This document shows positions 10,786-19,119 of a stretch of DNA of 64,000 nt, piece after piece. Source of the stretch: Pycnococcus provasolii (lineage: Eukaryota; Chlorophyta; Pseudoscourfieldiophyceae; Pseudoscourfieldiales). The stretch is taken from NCBI GenBank assembly GCA_049487715.1, contig CP150581.1, forward strand, positions 186,001 through 250,000. Reading direction: 5' to 3'. Both the position numbers and the translations under genes were made by a program. Within the stretch, counting starts at the first letter, position 1; each line of letters starts with the position of its first letter. The notes under the pieces were generated by a model. That model was given only the letters and a program-made list of their open reading frames with translations. It was not told the DNA's origin and ran no database searches.

Positions 10786-12702
10786 TTAAGTACGCTTCAC
10801 ATAGATCTTCTCGCCGCCAACCGTGTACTGACGCTTGATGGCCGCTTGCATGCGCTCCTCGTCTGTGCGGTTCACGTTCAGCAAGCCGCCGCCAAGACCG
10901 CTCAAGATGCTTCGGTCGTAGTCCACGGCGACGCCGTACTCTGGATCCTCAAGCACGTTCACCTCAACCAGGTCACCCGCACGGTCCAGTAAACCACGGC
11001 AGTCGGGAGAAAGGTGCCTGATGTGAACCTCCTTCCCGCACGTCTCGAGCTTCGCAACAACCTCGTTAATCGCCTCCAGACCACTGCCGTCCCATATGCG
11101 GCTGTCCAAAAAGTCTAGAACCACGACCGACTCCTCCTCCGAACGAGGGTCAACGAGCTCGCCGAACAGTGTCGTGGAGCCGAAGAACAGCGGGCCGGTG
11201 AAGACGTAAACTGCCGCAGAATTTCCGTTGTACGCCTTTTCCTCGACTTGGCGCTGCACGAAAATGCGCTGTGCAGATTTCCACGAGTAGCTTAGCGACG
11301 CGATAATCACGCCACAGAACACAGCCACAGCCAAATTAGTCGCAACGGTCACGGCTGTGACGGTCGCGACGACAACTATATCTGTCTTGGGAACCTTTCC
11401 AATGCGCTTAAACGTGCTTTTGTCCCAGATGTCCAATACGAGCATCCACATCGTGCCGACGAGTGCGGCAAGAGGAACCGCCTCGATGAGCGCAGACCCG
11501 ATGACGATGAACCCGAGCAGGCAGGCAGCACACGTTAGGCCACTAACGCGCGTGCGTCCACCGGCGTTCACGTTAATCATGCTCTGGCCAATCATTGCGC
11601 AACCGCCCATGCCGCCTAGGAATCCGGTCGCCACGTTTGCGACGCCCTGGGCGATACATTCCGTATGCGTCTCCGTGCGTCTCTCCGTGATGGAGTCAAC
11701 GAGCTGCTGTGTCAGCAAGGTCTCGATAAGACCAACTGCCGCCACGCTAACGGCGTACGGTGCGATTGTCGCAAGCATGTCGAATGACAGCGGCACTTGC
11801 GGAAAGTGGAGTGTCGGCAGCGTGCCAGCCACGGAGGCGATGTCGCCTATCGTCTTCGTGTCGATTGCCGCGGTCCTCACGAGCGTGGTGACGGCGACAA
11901 TGGCAACAAGAGGAGCGGGCAACTTTTTGGTGACGTAACGCGGCACGGCGTAAATTAGCGCCATTGTCAGGGCGACGAGTCCTATCATAGGGAACAACGC
12001 CTCGCTGCCGATACCCTTGAACGCCTGGAGCTGCGCACTTCCAATGACAAGAGCGAGTCCGTTCACAAATCCCATCATCACGGGCTGTGGTACGAGTCGT
12101 ATGAACTTTCCTAGACGCAGTTGACCTGCAATCATCTGCACGACACCGGTGAGAGCGATGCACGCGAACAGGTACTCGACGCCGTGGCTTGCGACGAGAG
12201 GTGCGATGACGACGGCGGTAGCTCCCGCTGCGCCTGAAATAACACCAGGCTGTGCCCCGAGTAGCGCGCAGACGCCTGCCATGATTGCGGCGGCTGCGAG
12301 TCCGACTTGTGGAGCAACACCTGCGACGAACGTGAATGCGAGCGACTCGGGTATCATCGCGAGCGAGACTGTGAGTCCTGCGAGTACGTTCGTGACAACG
12401 CTGCTGTACGAAACTGCTGCTGTTGCTGCTTCTGTGGTCGTGGAGTCGTCACTTTGTGTTGATTGTGTTGTTGACGACGCTGCGGCAACTGCTGTGCACC
12501 ACCTTGAGGCTGACACGTGTCTTTTAGACCTTGACTCACGACAAGGTCTCCTAAGTACATAGGAGACTTCTTGAAGCGTGCGAGGCTGCGAAGATGGCTG
12601 CACAAAGGTCGTTGAGGCACGACGAGCACGAGCACGAGCACAAGGAGCTCGGGCTGCACAACGAGAGAGGGTTCCCCGTGACTGCGTGGTCAAGGGCGCC
12701 AT
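10786..12702 (-). CDS. Plastid-type SulP (SLC26/BicA-like) anion transporter with STAS domain
   Basis: 638 residues from the ATG at 12702. Residues 1-80 are Arg/Ala/Ser/Thr-rich with almost no acids, as in a chloroplast transit peptide. Then come SulP signatures: LTVSLAMIPESLAFTFVAGV (the P-E-S-L/A-Y/F motif of TM1), many hydrophobic helices to about 510, GGMGGCAMIGQSMINVNAGG and TRVSGLTCAACLLGF. The C-terminal STAS-like domain (about 520-610) includes VVVLDFLDSRIWDGSGLEAI. The family moves sulfate, bicarbonate or other anions, usually with Na+ or H+. The compact form resembles cyanobacterial BicA and bacterial SulP proteins more than plant plasma-membrane sulfate transporters. A plastid-envelope bicarbonate or sulfate role is inferred; substrate cannot be read from sequence. 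Confidence 0.82.
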   Translation of the reverse strand: MAPLTTQSRGTLSRCAARAPCARARARRASTTFVQPSSQPRTLQEVSYVLRRPCRESRSKRHVSASRWCTAVAAASSTTQSTQSDDSTTTEAATAAVSYSSVVTNVLAGLTVSLAMIPESLAFTFVAGVAPQVGLAAAAIMAGVCALLGAQPGVISGAAGATAVVIAPLVASHGVEYLFACIALTGVVQMIAGQLRLGKFIRLVPQPVMMGFVNGLALVIGSAQLQAFKGIGSEALFPMIGLVALTMALIYAVPRYVTKKLPAPLVAIVAVTTLVRTAAIDTKTIGDIASVAGTLPTLHFPQVPLSFDMLATIAPYAVSVAAVGLIETLLTQQLVDSITERRTETHTECIAQGVANVATGFLGGMGGCAMIGQSMINVNAGGRTRVSGLTCAACLLGFIVIGSALIEAVPLAALVGTMWMLVLDIWDKSTFKRIGKVPKTDIVVVATVTAVTVATNLAVAVFCGVIIASLSYSWKSAQRIFVQRQVEEKAYNGNSAAVYVFTGPLFFGSTTLFGELVDPRSEEESVVVLDFLDSRIWDGSGLEAINEVVAKLETCGKEVHIRHLSPDCRGLLDRAGDLVEVNVLEDPEYGVAVDYDRSILSGLGGGLLNVNRTDEERMQAAIKRQYTVGGEKIYVKRT

Positions 12703-12761
12703 GGCGAATCGACTTATTCTTATCCGGAACGGAGGAACCCGTGGGCTGGGAGAGGAGGGAG

Positions 12762-12800
12762 GTTAGGGTTAGGGTTAGGGTTCGGGCATAGGGTTAGGGC
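12762..12800 (-). promoter_or_regulatory. Telomere-type array upstream of SulP
   Basis: The plus strand reads GGTTAGGGTTAGGGTTAGGG and then two more imperfect units, so CCCTAA is sense for SulP, whose start is 60 nt away. Confidence 0.6.
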
Positions 12801-12802
12801 AT

Positions 12803-14032
12803 TACAAATAACTGAAATAACTAAATAAGTTGGAATCCGGTCGTCCGCCCATTCCATTCCTGGGATCTTTCTGCAGACAGGCAGAGTTGAGCATCTGTTG
12901 TCTCGGTTTGTCTCACTGTTTTGGATCGGATGGTCGAACCTTTCGGTTGCGTCAAACGTCGTCGACCTTTGCACTGTCTCACGTGGTGATACTCCTGGTG
13001 GTGATATCCATTCGAGCATGCACTCATGCAGAGGCGCCGTCGCCTTGTTTTGCATTTTGCTCCATACTGTACAGGGAATTCTTTGTTTCCCGAGCCTCGC
13101 GCTCTTGCAGCGAACTTAGCAACGTCTCTTTGCCAAACTGACCGGGAAATAACCTGAAATGCCGAAAAAAACAAAAACAAAACCAACGACCATTCCTTCC
13201 ATGGCAAACTAAAAAAAAGGAAAAAGGGGTGGTGCTTGCAGCTGTGATGAGCTGCTCACTTCTTGGAACTGCTCAACTACGAGTAGAGCTGCTTGCTGGC
13301 GCCGCTTGCTAGACTATGATATGAGTAGTTGCTGGAGCTGCTGGCGCCCCCTCGGCGGTAACCCTCCCTATCGTAACCCACCTGGAGGACGGACGGACTG
13401 CAAAGAGCCAAAGAGCCAAAGAGGACTGGCAACGCAACGCACCCCAGGCACCAGGGGGGGGAAGAGTGCCAAACCCAACCCAAACCCAAACCAAGCAGTG
13501 GCGCGCGGCCCGCCCGAAAGAAAGACAGAAAAACCAAACCAAACCATCGTTGTGCGCCAAACGGAACTCTGCTCTTTCTTCCCTCCAGGGGAAAATTCTC
13601 AAAAAATTCGGAAGGAAAATGAAAACCCTTCTGAGAGGGTTTCTCTTCTTCTCCTCCCTCATCAGGCAGTCCGGCAAAAGCCGCTACCCCCCCCCCCCCC
13701 CCCGGGGAAAACCAGAGGTAAAACCCACCCACCCGCGGGGGCGCCCGTCCATTGCGCACTCCCGTCCCCGGTGGGCCCCCGCATTGTCCTGTCCCCTTGT
13801 CGGGAGTCTCATTGGGCAGAGAGCAGTGCGCGTGTGCCTGCTACTAGGGCAGTACTGCACCTTAGAGTACCTCAGAGCAAAATAAGCGGCTGGCGTTTTT
13901 CTTGTCCTTTTTTCTTCTGAGAAAGAATTCGAGGTCGCTTTGTGGGTCGCTTGTGTCTCTACAAGAAAAAAGGCTGCTTTACTCTTTTTCGCAAAACAAC
14001 AACAACAACGAAATAGCCGCTCGCCACCAACC
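12803..14032. other. Gene-free divergent gap before casein kinase 1
   Basis: No supported gene. ORFs on both strands at 12821-13207 and 13277-13920 lack ATG starts or domains. The gap holds an ATAGTCTAG motif on the minus strand (13309-13317), a run of 17 C at 13687-13703 and pyrimidine/purine-biased stretches. The last 100 nt, with CAA repeats, is probably the kinase leader. Confidence 0.55.
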
Positions 14033-15198
14033 ATGAGCATGGAACTTCGCGTTGGCGGGAAGTACCGCCTGGGGAGGAAAATAGGAAGTGGGTCGTTCGG
14101 AGACATCTACCTCGGCACGCACATACAGACGAACGAGGAGGTGGGAATCAAACTCGAGTCAGTCAAGAGCAAACACCCGCAGCTGCTCTACGAAAGCAAG
14201 CTGTACAAGATCCTTCAAGGAGGCACCGGCATACCCAACGTGCGCTGGTACGGCATCGAGGGAGACTACAACATCATGGTCATGGACCTGCTCGGGCCGT
14301 CCTTGGAAGACCTGTTCAACTTCTGCAACCGAAAATTCTCGCTGAAGACTGTGCTCATGCTCGCAGACCAGCTTCTGTCGCGCATCGAGTACGTGCACTC
14401 GAAGAGCTTCATCCACCGAGACATCAAGCCAGACAACTTCCTCATGGGACTCGGGAAAAAGGCGAACCAGGTGAACATCATCGACTTCGGACTCGCGAAG
14501 AAGTACCGCGACCCGAAGACGCACCAGCACATCGTATACCGTGAGCACAAAAACCTTACGGGTACCGCGCGCTACGCATCCATCAACACGCACCTCGGCA
14601 TCGAGCAGAGCCGGCGTGACGACCTCGAGAGCCTCGGCTACGTGCTCATGTACTTCCTGCGAGGGAGCTTGCCTTGGCAGGGTCTCAAGGCTGCCACGAA
14701 GCAGCAGAAGTACGAGAAGATCAGCGAGAAGAAGATGTCCACGCCCATCGAGGTGTTGTGCAAAGGCTTCCCGTCTGAGCTCGTGACGTACTTCCAGTGC
14801 TGCCGCTCGCTTCGCTTTGACGACAAGCCGGACTACAGCTACCTGCGCAAGCTGTTCCGCGACTTGTTCATCGGGAGAGCTATCAGTACGACTACGTGTT
14901 TGACTGGACTATCCTAAAGTACCAGCAGACACAGGGTGGGGCGGGTTCCTCGGGTGCCGCGGGCGCGGGTGCGGGTGGCGGCGGAGGTGGTGCTGGTGCA
15001 CCAGCACCCGCTGCGCGCGGCAAGGCGCCCGAGGCTGCGCAGGGCAGTGGCTTGCCGACTGACTCCGCCGCCGCGGCTGGCGAGAAGTCGTCAAGTCGTC
15101 GCGTCGTTGATTCGTCCGCGAGTCGCGGCGCAGATCGGTCTGGCGGCGCGGGCGCGGGCGGCGCGTCGACGCCGAACCCGTTCGCGCGCGCAAAGTGA
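14033..15198 (+). CDS. CK1: Casein kinase 1, interrupted by a one-base frameshift
   Basis: The start [20 protein letters not shown] is at 14033 and the Gly loop GSGSFG is at residues 18-23. [12 protein letters not shown] (about 128) and [12 protein letters not shown] (about 150) hold the catalytic and metal-binding residues. [20 protein letters not shown] is the CK1 signature replacing APE. The frame is broken at about 14872: after DLFI the sequence needs one more base (a C next to C14872) to continue into the conserved [16 protein letters not shown]. That continuation is present in the next frame and runs to 15198 with a Gly/Ala/Pro-rich tail ending PNPFARAK. As given, the protein would stop near 14917 after 295 residues, with the kinase domain nearly complete. 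A homopolymer consensus error is the simplest explanation. CK1 enzymes phosphorylate Ser/Thr in clock, trafficking and flagellar proteins. Confidence 0.9.
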
Positions 15199-15515
15199 TC
15201 TCACACGCTCACGCACACGCACACGCACACGCAAAGTGAGTTTTTGAGGCTCAGGGTTTCCCAATATTGCCAGTGCCTGCATCAAACTAACTACAGTATT
15301 GTGTAACCACGTGAAGCTGCACGTGAAAGTGACTTGATGACATCTTTTTCCAAAAACCCTTGTCGTATTATGTGATTCGGGGTTTTATTAGGGGAGTTCG
15401 GGGTTCAAGCCCCTTTTCCCGTGCTTGAGTGCGATCGGAATGACTGGCTGCGGTGCTCCCTCCCCTTTGTTTTAGATATTAATCGCTCGCTCTCGACTTC
15501 ATCTTGTTGGTTGCG
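15199..15515. other. Intergenic stretch CK1-CRTISO
   Basis: No gene. It carries (CACGCA)-type repeats at 15200-15235, the nonamer TTCGGGGTT at 15376-15384 and a 14-nt stem-like GGGGTTCAAGCCCC at about 15401. The last resembles a tRNA T-arm but has no accompanying tRNA. Confidence 0.55.
15376..15384 (+). promoter_or_regulatory. TTCGGGGTT nonamer upstream of CRTISO-like gene
   Basis: An exact copy in the sense direction, about 130 nt before the start codon. Shared with other upstream regions in this window. Confidence 0.4.
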
Positions 15516-17222
15516 ATGATGGCTCCTGCTTGTATTGGTATTGGTGCTGCTCCTCGTGCTCGTGCTCCTCGTGCTCGTGGTGCTGGTGCTCGTGTTGCTG
15601 ATGTGAAGACTGTGCGATCCTCCTCTGGGGAAGGTAACGGCGGTGGTGATGCGTCGTCGGCATCCGCGGATGTCGTTGTGATCGGTGCGGGTATCGGAGG
15701 TCTGTCCGCGGCGTCACTATTAGCGAAGTATGGGAAGAAGGTGATCGTGTGCGAGTCGCACACCGAGCCGGGTGGCGCGGCGCACGCGTGGCACCGCGAC
15801 GGATACACGTTCGAGAGCGGGCCGTCTCTGTACTCGACGATGACGGACAAGTACAGCATGAACCCCATGGGGCAGGTTCTCGACGCCATCGGTGAGCAGG
15901 AAAATCTCAAGGTTGTGAGGTACAACGAGTGGATGTGCCACTTCCCCGAACCCATGGGAACGTTCTGCATGCAGCTCGGAAACGACAGCTTTCAGAACAA
16001 ACTGCGCGAGGCGTTCGACGAGGATGCCGCGCAGCAGTTTCTGGAACTCAGGCGCAAGATGCAGCCGCTCGCACGTGCCGCGATGGCGCTTCCTGTGCCC
16101 GCCGTGCGCACGGATGGCGCCGTGCTGTTCACAATGGCGCGCTTCTTGCCCAACCTCCTCTCCACTCTGCCCGAGGCTGGCAAGTGGCTTAGCCGACCGT
16201 ACTCGGAGGTGATGACGGACATGCAGATCAACAACAAGTTCCTGCGCGACTGGCTCGACCTGTGCTGCTTCATGCTTAGCGGCGCGCCCGCGACAATGAC
16301 GCCCGCGACGGAGATTGGATTCATGTTCGACGACTGGTACAGGGAGGATGCCACGCTCGAATTCCCCGTAGGTGGCAGTGGTGCGCTCATCGACCGTCTC
16401 GTCGCCGGACTGGAGAAGTTTGGCGGCGAGCTTCGTCTTGGCGCGCATGTGGAGAACGTGATTGTCGAAAATGACAAGGCTGTGGGCATCCGGATGCGTA
16501 ACGGCGACGTGATCCGTGCGGAGACGGTCATCAGCAACGCGAGTTTGTGGGACACCGTTCCTCTCGTCCCGGAGGGCGCACTGCCCAAGGAGTGGGTGGA
16601 CGAATCGCTGGCGACGGAGCAGTGCGAGAGCTTCCTTCACCTGCACCTTGGCATCGACGCGACGGGGCTTCCCGACGATCTTCAAATGCACCACATGGTG
16701 GTCCGCGACTGGGATGCTGGCGTGGATGCTCAGCAGAATGTCGCCCTGGTTAGCATCCCATCGGTCGTTTCTCCCGACATGGCGCCGCCAGGCAAGCACG
16801 TCATTCACGCATATCTTCCTGGCACGGAGCCATACGACATTTGGGAGGGCATGGACAGGCGTAGCGACGAGTACAAGGCGCTCAAGAAGGAGCGCGCGGA
16901 GGTTCTCTTCCAGGCTGTGGAGAAGGCGATCCCGGATGTACGCAGCCGCATCGAGGTGGAGATGATTGGAACACCGCTGACCTGTGCACGATTTTTGCGT
17001 CGTAACCGTGGCACGTACGGCGGGCGAGGATGGATCAAGGATGGCCAGGACGGCGTCGTAAACCTCGAGGTGAATACGCCTCTCGACGGCCTCCTTTGTG
17101 TCGGCGACAGCCGATTCCCTGGCCCTGGTGTTCCCGCGGTGGCTGCCGGTGGCATGGTTGCGGCACACAGCTTAGTGGGCGCGCTTGAGCAGGCAAAAAC
17201 GATCGACCGTGTTTGCAAATGA
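15516..17222 (+). CDS. CRTISO: CRTISO-type carotenoid (prolycopene) isomerase
   Basis: The start is the first ATG pair at 15516, giving 568 residues. Residues 1-45 (Ala/Arg/Gly/Ser-rich) look like a plastid transit peptide. The dinucleotide-binding motif VVIGAGIGGLSAASLLAKYG lies at about 57, followed by VCESHTEPGGAAH. The C-terminal FAD signature GLLCVGDSRFPGPGVPAVAA is at about 527 and a middle Rossmann-like part is at 300-345. This layout is the phytoene-desaturase/CRTISO flavoprotein family. Sequence such as GYTFESGPSLYSTMTDKYSMNP points to the CRTISO/CRTISO-like branch, which isomerises 7,9,9',7'-tetra-cis lycopene to all-trans lycopene using reduced FAD. A CRTISO-like paralogue with other substrates cannot be excluded. 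Single exon; downstream DNA is retroelement debris. Confidence 0.82.
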   Translation: MMAPACIGIGAAPRARAPRARGAGARVADVKTVRSSSGEGNGGGDASSASADVVVIGAGIGGLSAASLLAKYGKKVIVCESHTEPGGAAHAWHRDGYTFESGPSLYSTMTDKYSMNPMGQVLDAIGEQENLKVVRYNEWMCHFPEPMGTFCMQLGNDSFQNKLREAFDEDAAQQFLELRRKMQPLARAAMALPVPAVRTDGAVLFTMARFLPNLLSTLPEAGKWLSRPYSEVMTDMQINNKFLRDWLDLCCFMLSGAPATMTPATEIGFMFDDWYREDATLEFPVGGSGALIDRLVAGLEKFGGELRLGAHVENVIVENDKAVGIRMRNGDVIRAETVISNASLWDTVPLVPEGALPKEWVDESLATEQCESFLHLHLGIDATGLPDDLQMHHMVVRDWDAGVDAQQNVALVSIPSVVSPDMAPPGKHVIHAYLPGTEPYDIWEGMDRRSDEYKALKKERAEVLFQAVEKAIPDVRSRIEVEMIGTPLTCARFLRRNRGTYGGRGWIKDGQDGVVNLEVNTPLDGLLCVGDSRFPGPGVPAVAAGGMVAAHSLVGALEQAKTIDRVCK

Positions 17223-17604
17223 TGATTTGATTTTGTTTGTTTGTTGGTAATAAAACCCTTCCATTCTTTTGAAGTCCTTCCTCAGAGATCCAGAGATCCT
17301 CCGGTTCCGTGAGTTCCGTGTGAGTGCGCCTCGCCTCATCGTACAAGTACCCCGCCTCCCCCGCCGCCTTACCTTCAACTGCGTATGTCCCCCGGAGCTT
17401 GGCGATCTCCGTAAGGGTGCAATCAAGAAGCTCCGCCGGTCAGCGAGAACACCATCTTTGTAGGAGAGAGAAGCATGAAAAGCACGTGCGACAGCGCGCT
17501 GTCCCGCGCACAGCCCGTGCCAGTACAGCTTGTGTGGCTCCGTGGCTTGTGTGTAACTCTCAGCTTCGTTGGGAAGATCAACTTCACCAGGCTATAAGCT
17601 ATTA
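17223..17604. other. Gap between CRTISO and retroelement debris
   Basis: No gene I can support. The minus strand stays open from 17430 into the CRTISO body, but there is no start codon or domain. It may contain the end of the retroelement remnant. Confidence 0.5.
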
Positions 17605-18231
17605 TTATCCACCGTCCGGGGCTTCGGCACGCAGTCCAGCTCGTTTTGTTCGCGGCGAAGATTGTTCCGAATCGTCAGCGGCGGTGTCTCCCCCCGAGCT
17701 GGATGCGGCCGGAGCGGTCAGAGAGTGTTGGATCGCACTGTCGAGGTTGTCCCAAAGCGGTGCGTCTTGCATGTCCTTGGCGAGGTTGCCACCAATCAAG
17801 TGAGAGGAGGGTTCCCAAGAAGGTGTATCGAAGTTCTTCCATCGAACTAGAAAGAAGTCTCGATGACGGTGGCGACGGCGCGCGAGGATGGCGTCGACGA
17901 TCCATTTGCCAGTGGATAGCTGGGCCGGGTGAGCTTGCGCCATTGCCTTGAGATGACGAATAAGCTCAGAGGCGTTGAAATCTTCAGCCCCACATGGGCT
18001 GCCCGAATCGGTGTCGAATGGAACATCGTGCGTGCCGTGCCACCAGGGGTGTTTGGCGTCGGGGCTGAAAGAAGTTATCGTGCCGTCCGTGTAAGATCCA
18101 TCGGGGTGAGTGCGGCGGTACCGCATTCCAACGTATTCGTGAGGTTGAGCTTTGACGATCGCTGGAGTGAGGTTAGACGGTAATGATGTAATGGCAAATG
18201 CGACTGATGCGAGTGGAGCCGAAGGCTCCAA
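17605..18231 (-). pseudogene. Retroelement C-terminal fragment with chromodomain
   Basis: An open stretch of 208 codons. Residues about 30-95 (EYVGMRYRRTHPDGSYTDGT ... PWWHGTHDVPFDTDSG) resemble the small Tudor-like modules found at the ends of algal retroelement polyproteins. Residues about 108-145 (KWIVDAILARRRHRHRDFFL then VRWKNFDTPSWEPSSHL) form a chromodomain with the hallmark LVRWK...WEP. Chromodomains at the end of integrase target insertion to particular chromatin. Integrase, reverse transcriptase and RNase H are absent, so this is a remnant rather than a gene. The ORF's nominal start lies inside the hairpin at 18214-18230. Confidence 0.65.
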
Positions 18232-18254
18232 ATAGTCTAGTAAAACGGACTATT
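18214..18254. mobile_element. Hairpin plus CTAG-T, candidate Helitron-like 3' terminus
   Basis: A perfect 7-bp stem TGGAGCC/GGCTCCA with GAA loop (18214-18230) is followed by ten bases ending in CTAG (18237-18240) and then T. That is the layout of Helitron 3' ends (hairpin, about 10 nt, CTRR, insertion before T). It overlaps a second perfect 10-bp inverted repeat, CCAAATAGTC/GACTATTTGG (18228-18237 and 18248-18257), which could instead be a terminator-like or TIR structure. No Rep/helicase gene is present in the window. Confidence 0.35.
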
Positions 18255-18460
18255 TGGGGGTTACTTGGGGCAACGAAAGACGGGGTTCCCGCCCTTCCGC
18301 GCTCCCGCGTAGCACAGGGTCGGCAAGGGTTTGTAGGGTTGTCCCGCCTTGCACCCGACCCCCTTCCTCGCCCATCACTCGGAGCTGCGCGGGAACTCGG
18401 CAGGGCGATCCGCCCGTCTAGAGCAGTTGACAGGACAGGACGGCAGCTATTAAATTTTTT

Positions 18461-19006
18461 TTAGCCGCCTCTGACCTTGAGAGAAGGTGCGCTGCGCGCA
18501 CCCTGACCAACACCGTTCTGGGATGTTCTGTCCCGAGTAAACGGTGGAATGCCAGTTTGGACGAAAACTGTGTCGAGTAAGTGGCGTTCGTGGACGTCCA
18601 GGCACCAGTGTGTGGTTGCATTGTGGTGTGGAATGAGATATGAGTCGCCTCGTCGACGTAGCGAGAGGCGGTCGCGACGATTGGGGCAGAGCTTGCGAAG
18701 TAGCAAGTGTTTCGAGAGGATGTTGACTTTTAAGCCTTCCACGTAAAGCATGTTCTCGATTTCAATCCAAGGACCGAATGTGCCGTCGGGTTGGCGAATA
18801 CGGATACGAGCGTCACCGCATTGGCATTCGGAGCATACGCCAGGCACTGCGCCTTCCATTATGTGAGCGGCTCGCGCGGCGGACTTCTTAACTTCTTGTG
18901 CGCGTTGCGCGTCGTCGAGCGCGGCCACACGAGCGCGGCGGCAGGCACGGAGAGTTCTATCGAGATCGCAGGCCTGCCGCCATAGAGTGGTGTTCAAAGA
19001 ATCACC
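18461..19006 (-). pseudogene. Ty1/copia-like protease/pre-integrase fragment
   Basis: The minus-strand frame reads ARIRIRQPDGTFGPWIEIEN and continues MLYVEGLKVNILSKHLLLRK, which fits the L-x-N-V-L-Y-V-P-x-L-x-x-N-L-L-S region closing the copia aspartic protease. It is followed by a degraded segment (RRRGDSYLIPHHNATTHWC) where the GAG-pre-integrase domain should start. The remainder of the polyprotein is missing. Together with the chromodomain fragment downstream on the same strand it looks like one internally deleted element. The frame runs on under the POT transporter as a non-coding shadow. Confidence 0.5.
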
Positions 19007-19119
19007 ATAGACCTGTAAATGTGCATATTGGTGCCGGACCGGTGTCCCGGATTTCCCTCTCCCCCCCGGGAAAAGGGGCGGATTCCGAACTCCCCTCCGC
19101 CTCTTCAACCGCCTCAAAC

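Noticed and set aside
12821-13207. Possible small gene on the minus strand in the SulP-CK1 gap
   Set aside because: Begins at TTG, no domain, ends in low-complexity sequence.
15390-15420. tRNA-like T-arm GGGGTTCAAGCCCC
   Set aside because: No acceptor, D or anticodon arms can be folded around it; a chance hairpin.
15720-17168. 482-codon minus-strand ORF opposite CRTISO
   Set aside because: Same reason: antisense shadow of a strongly GC3-biased gene.
17035-17430. Open minus-strand stretch antisense to the CRTISO 3' end (LLDCTLTEIAKLRGTYAVEG)
   Set aside because: Protein-like at first glance, but it has no start, runs into the opposite strand of a clear gene and shows no domain.
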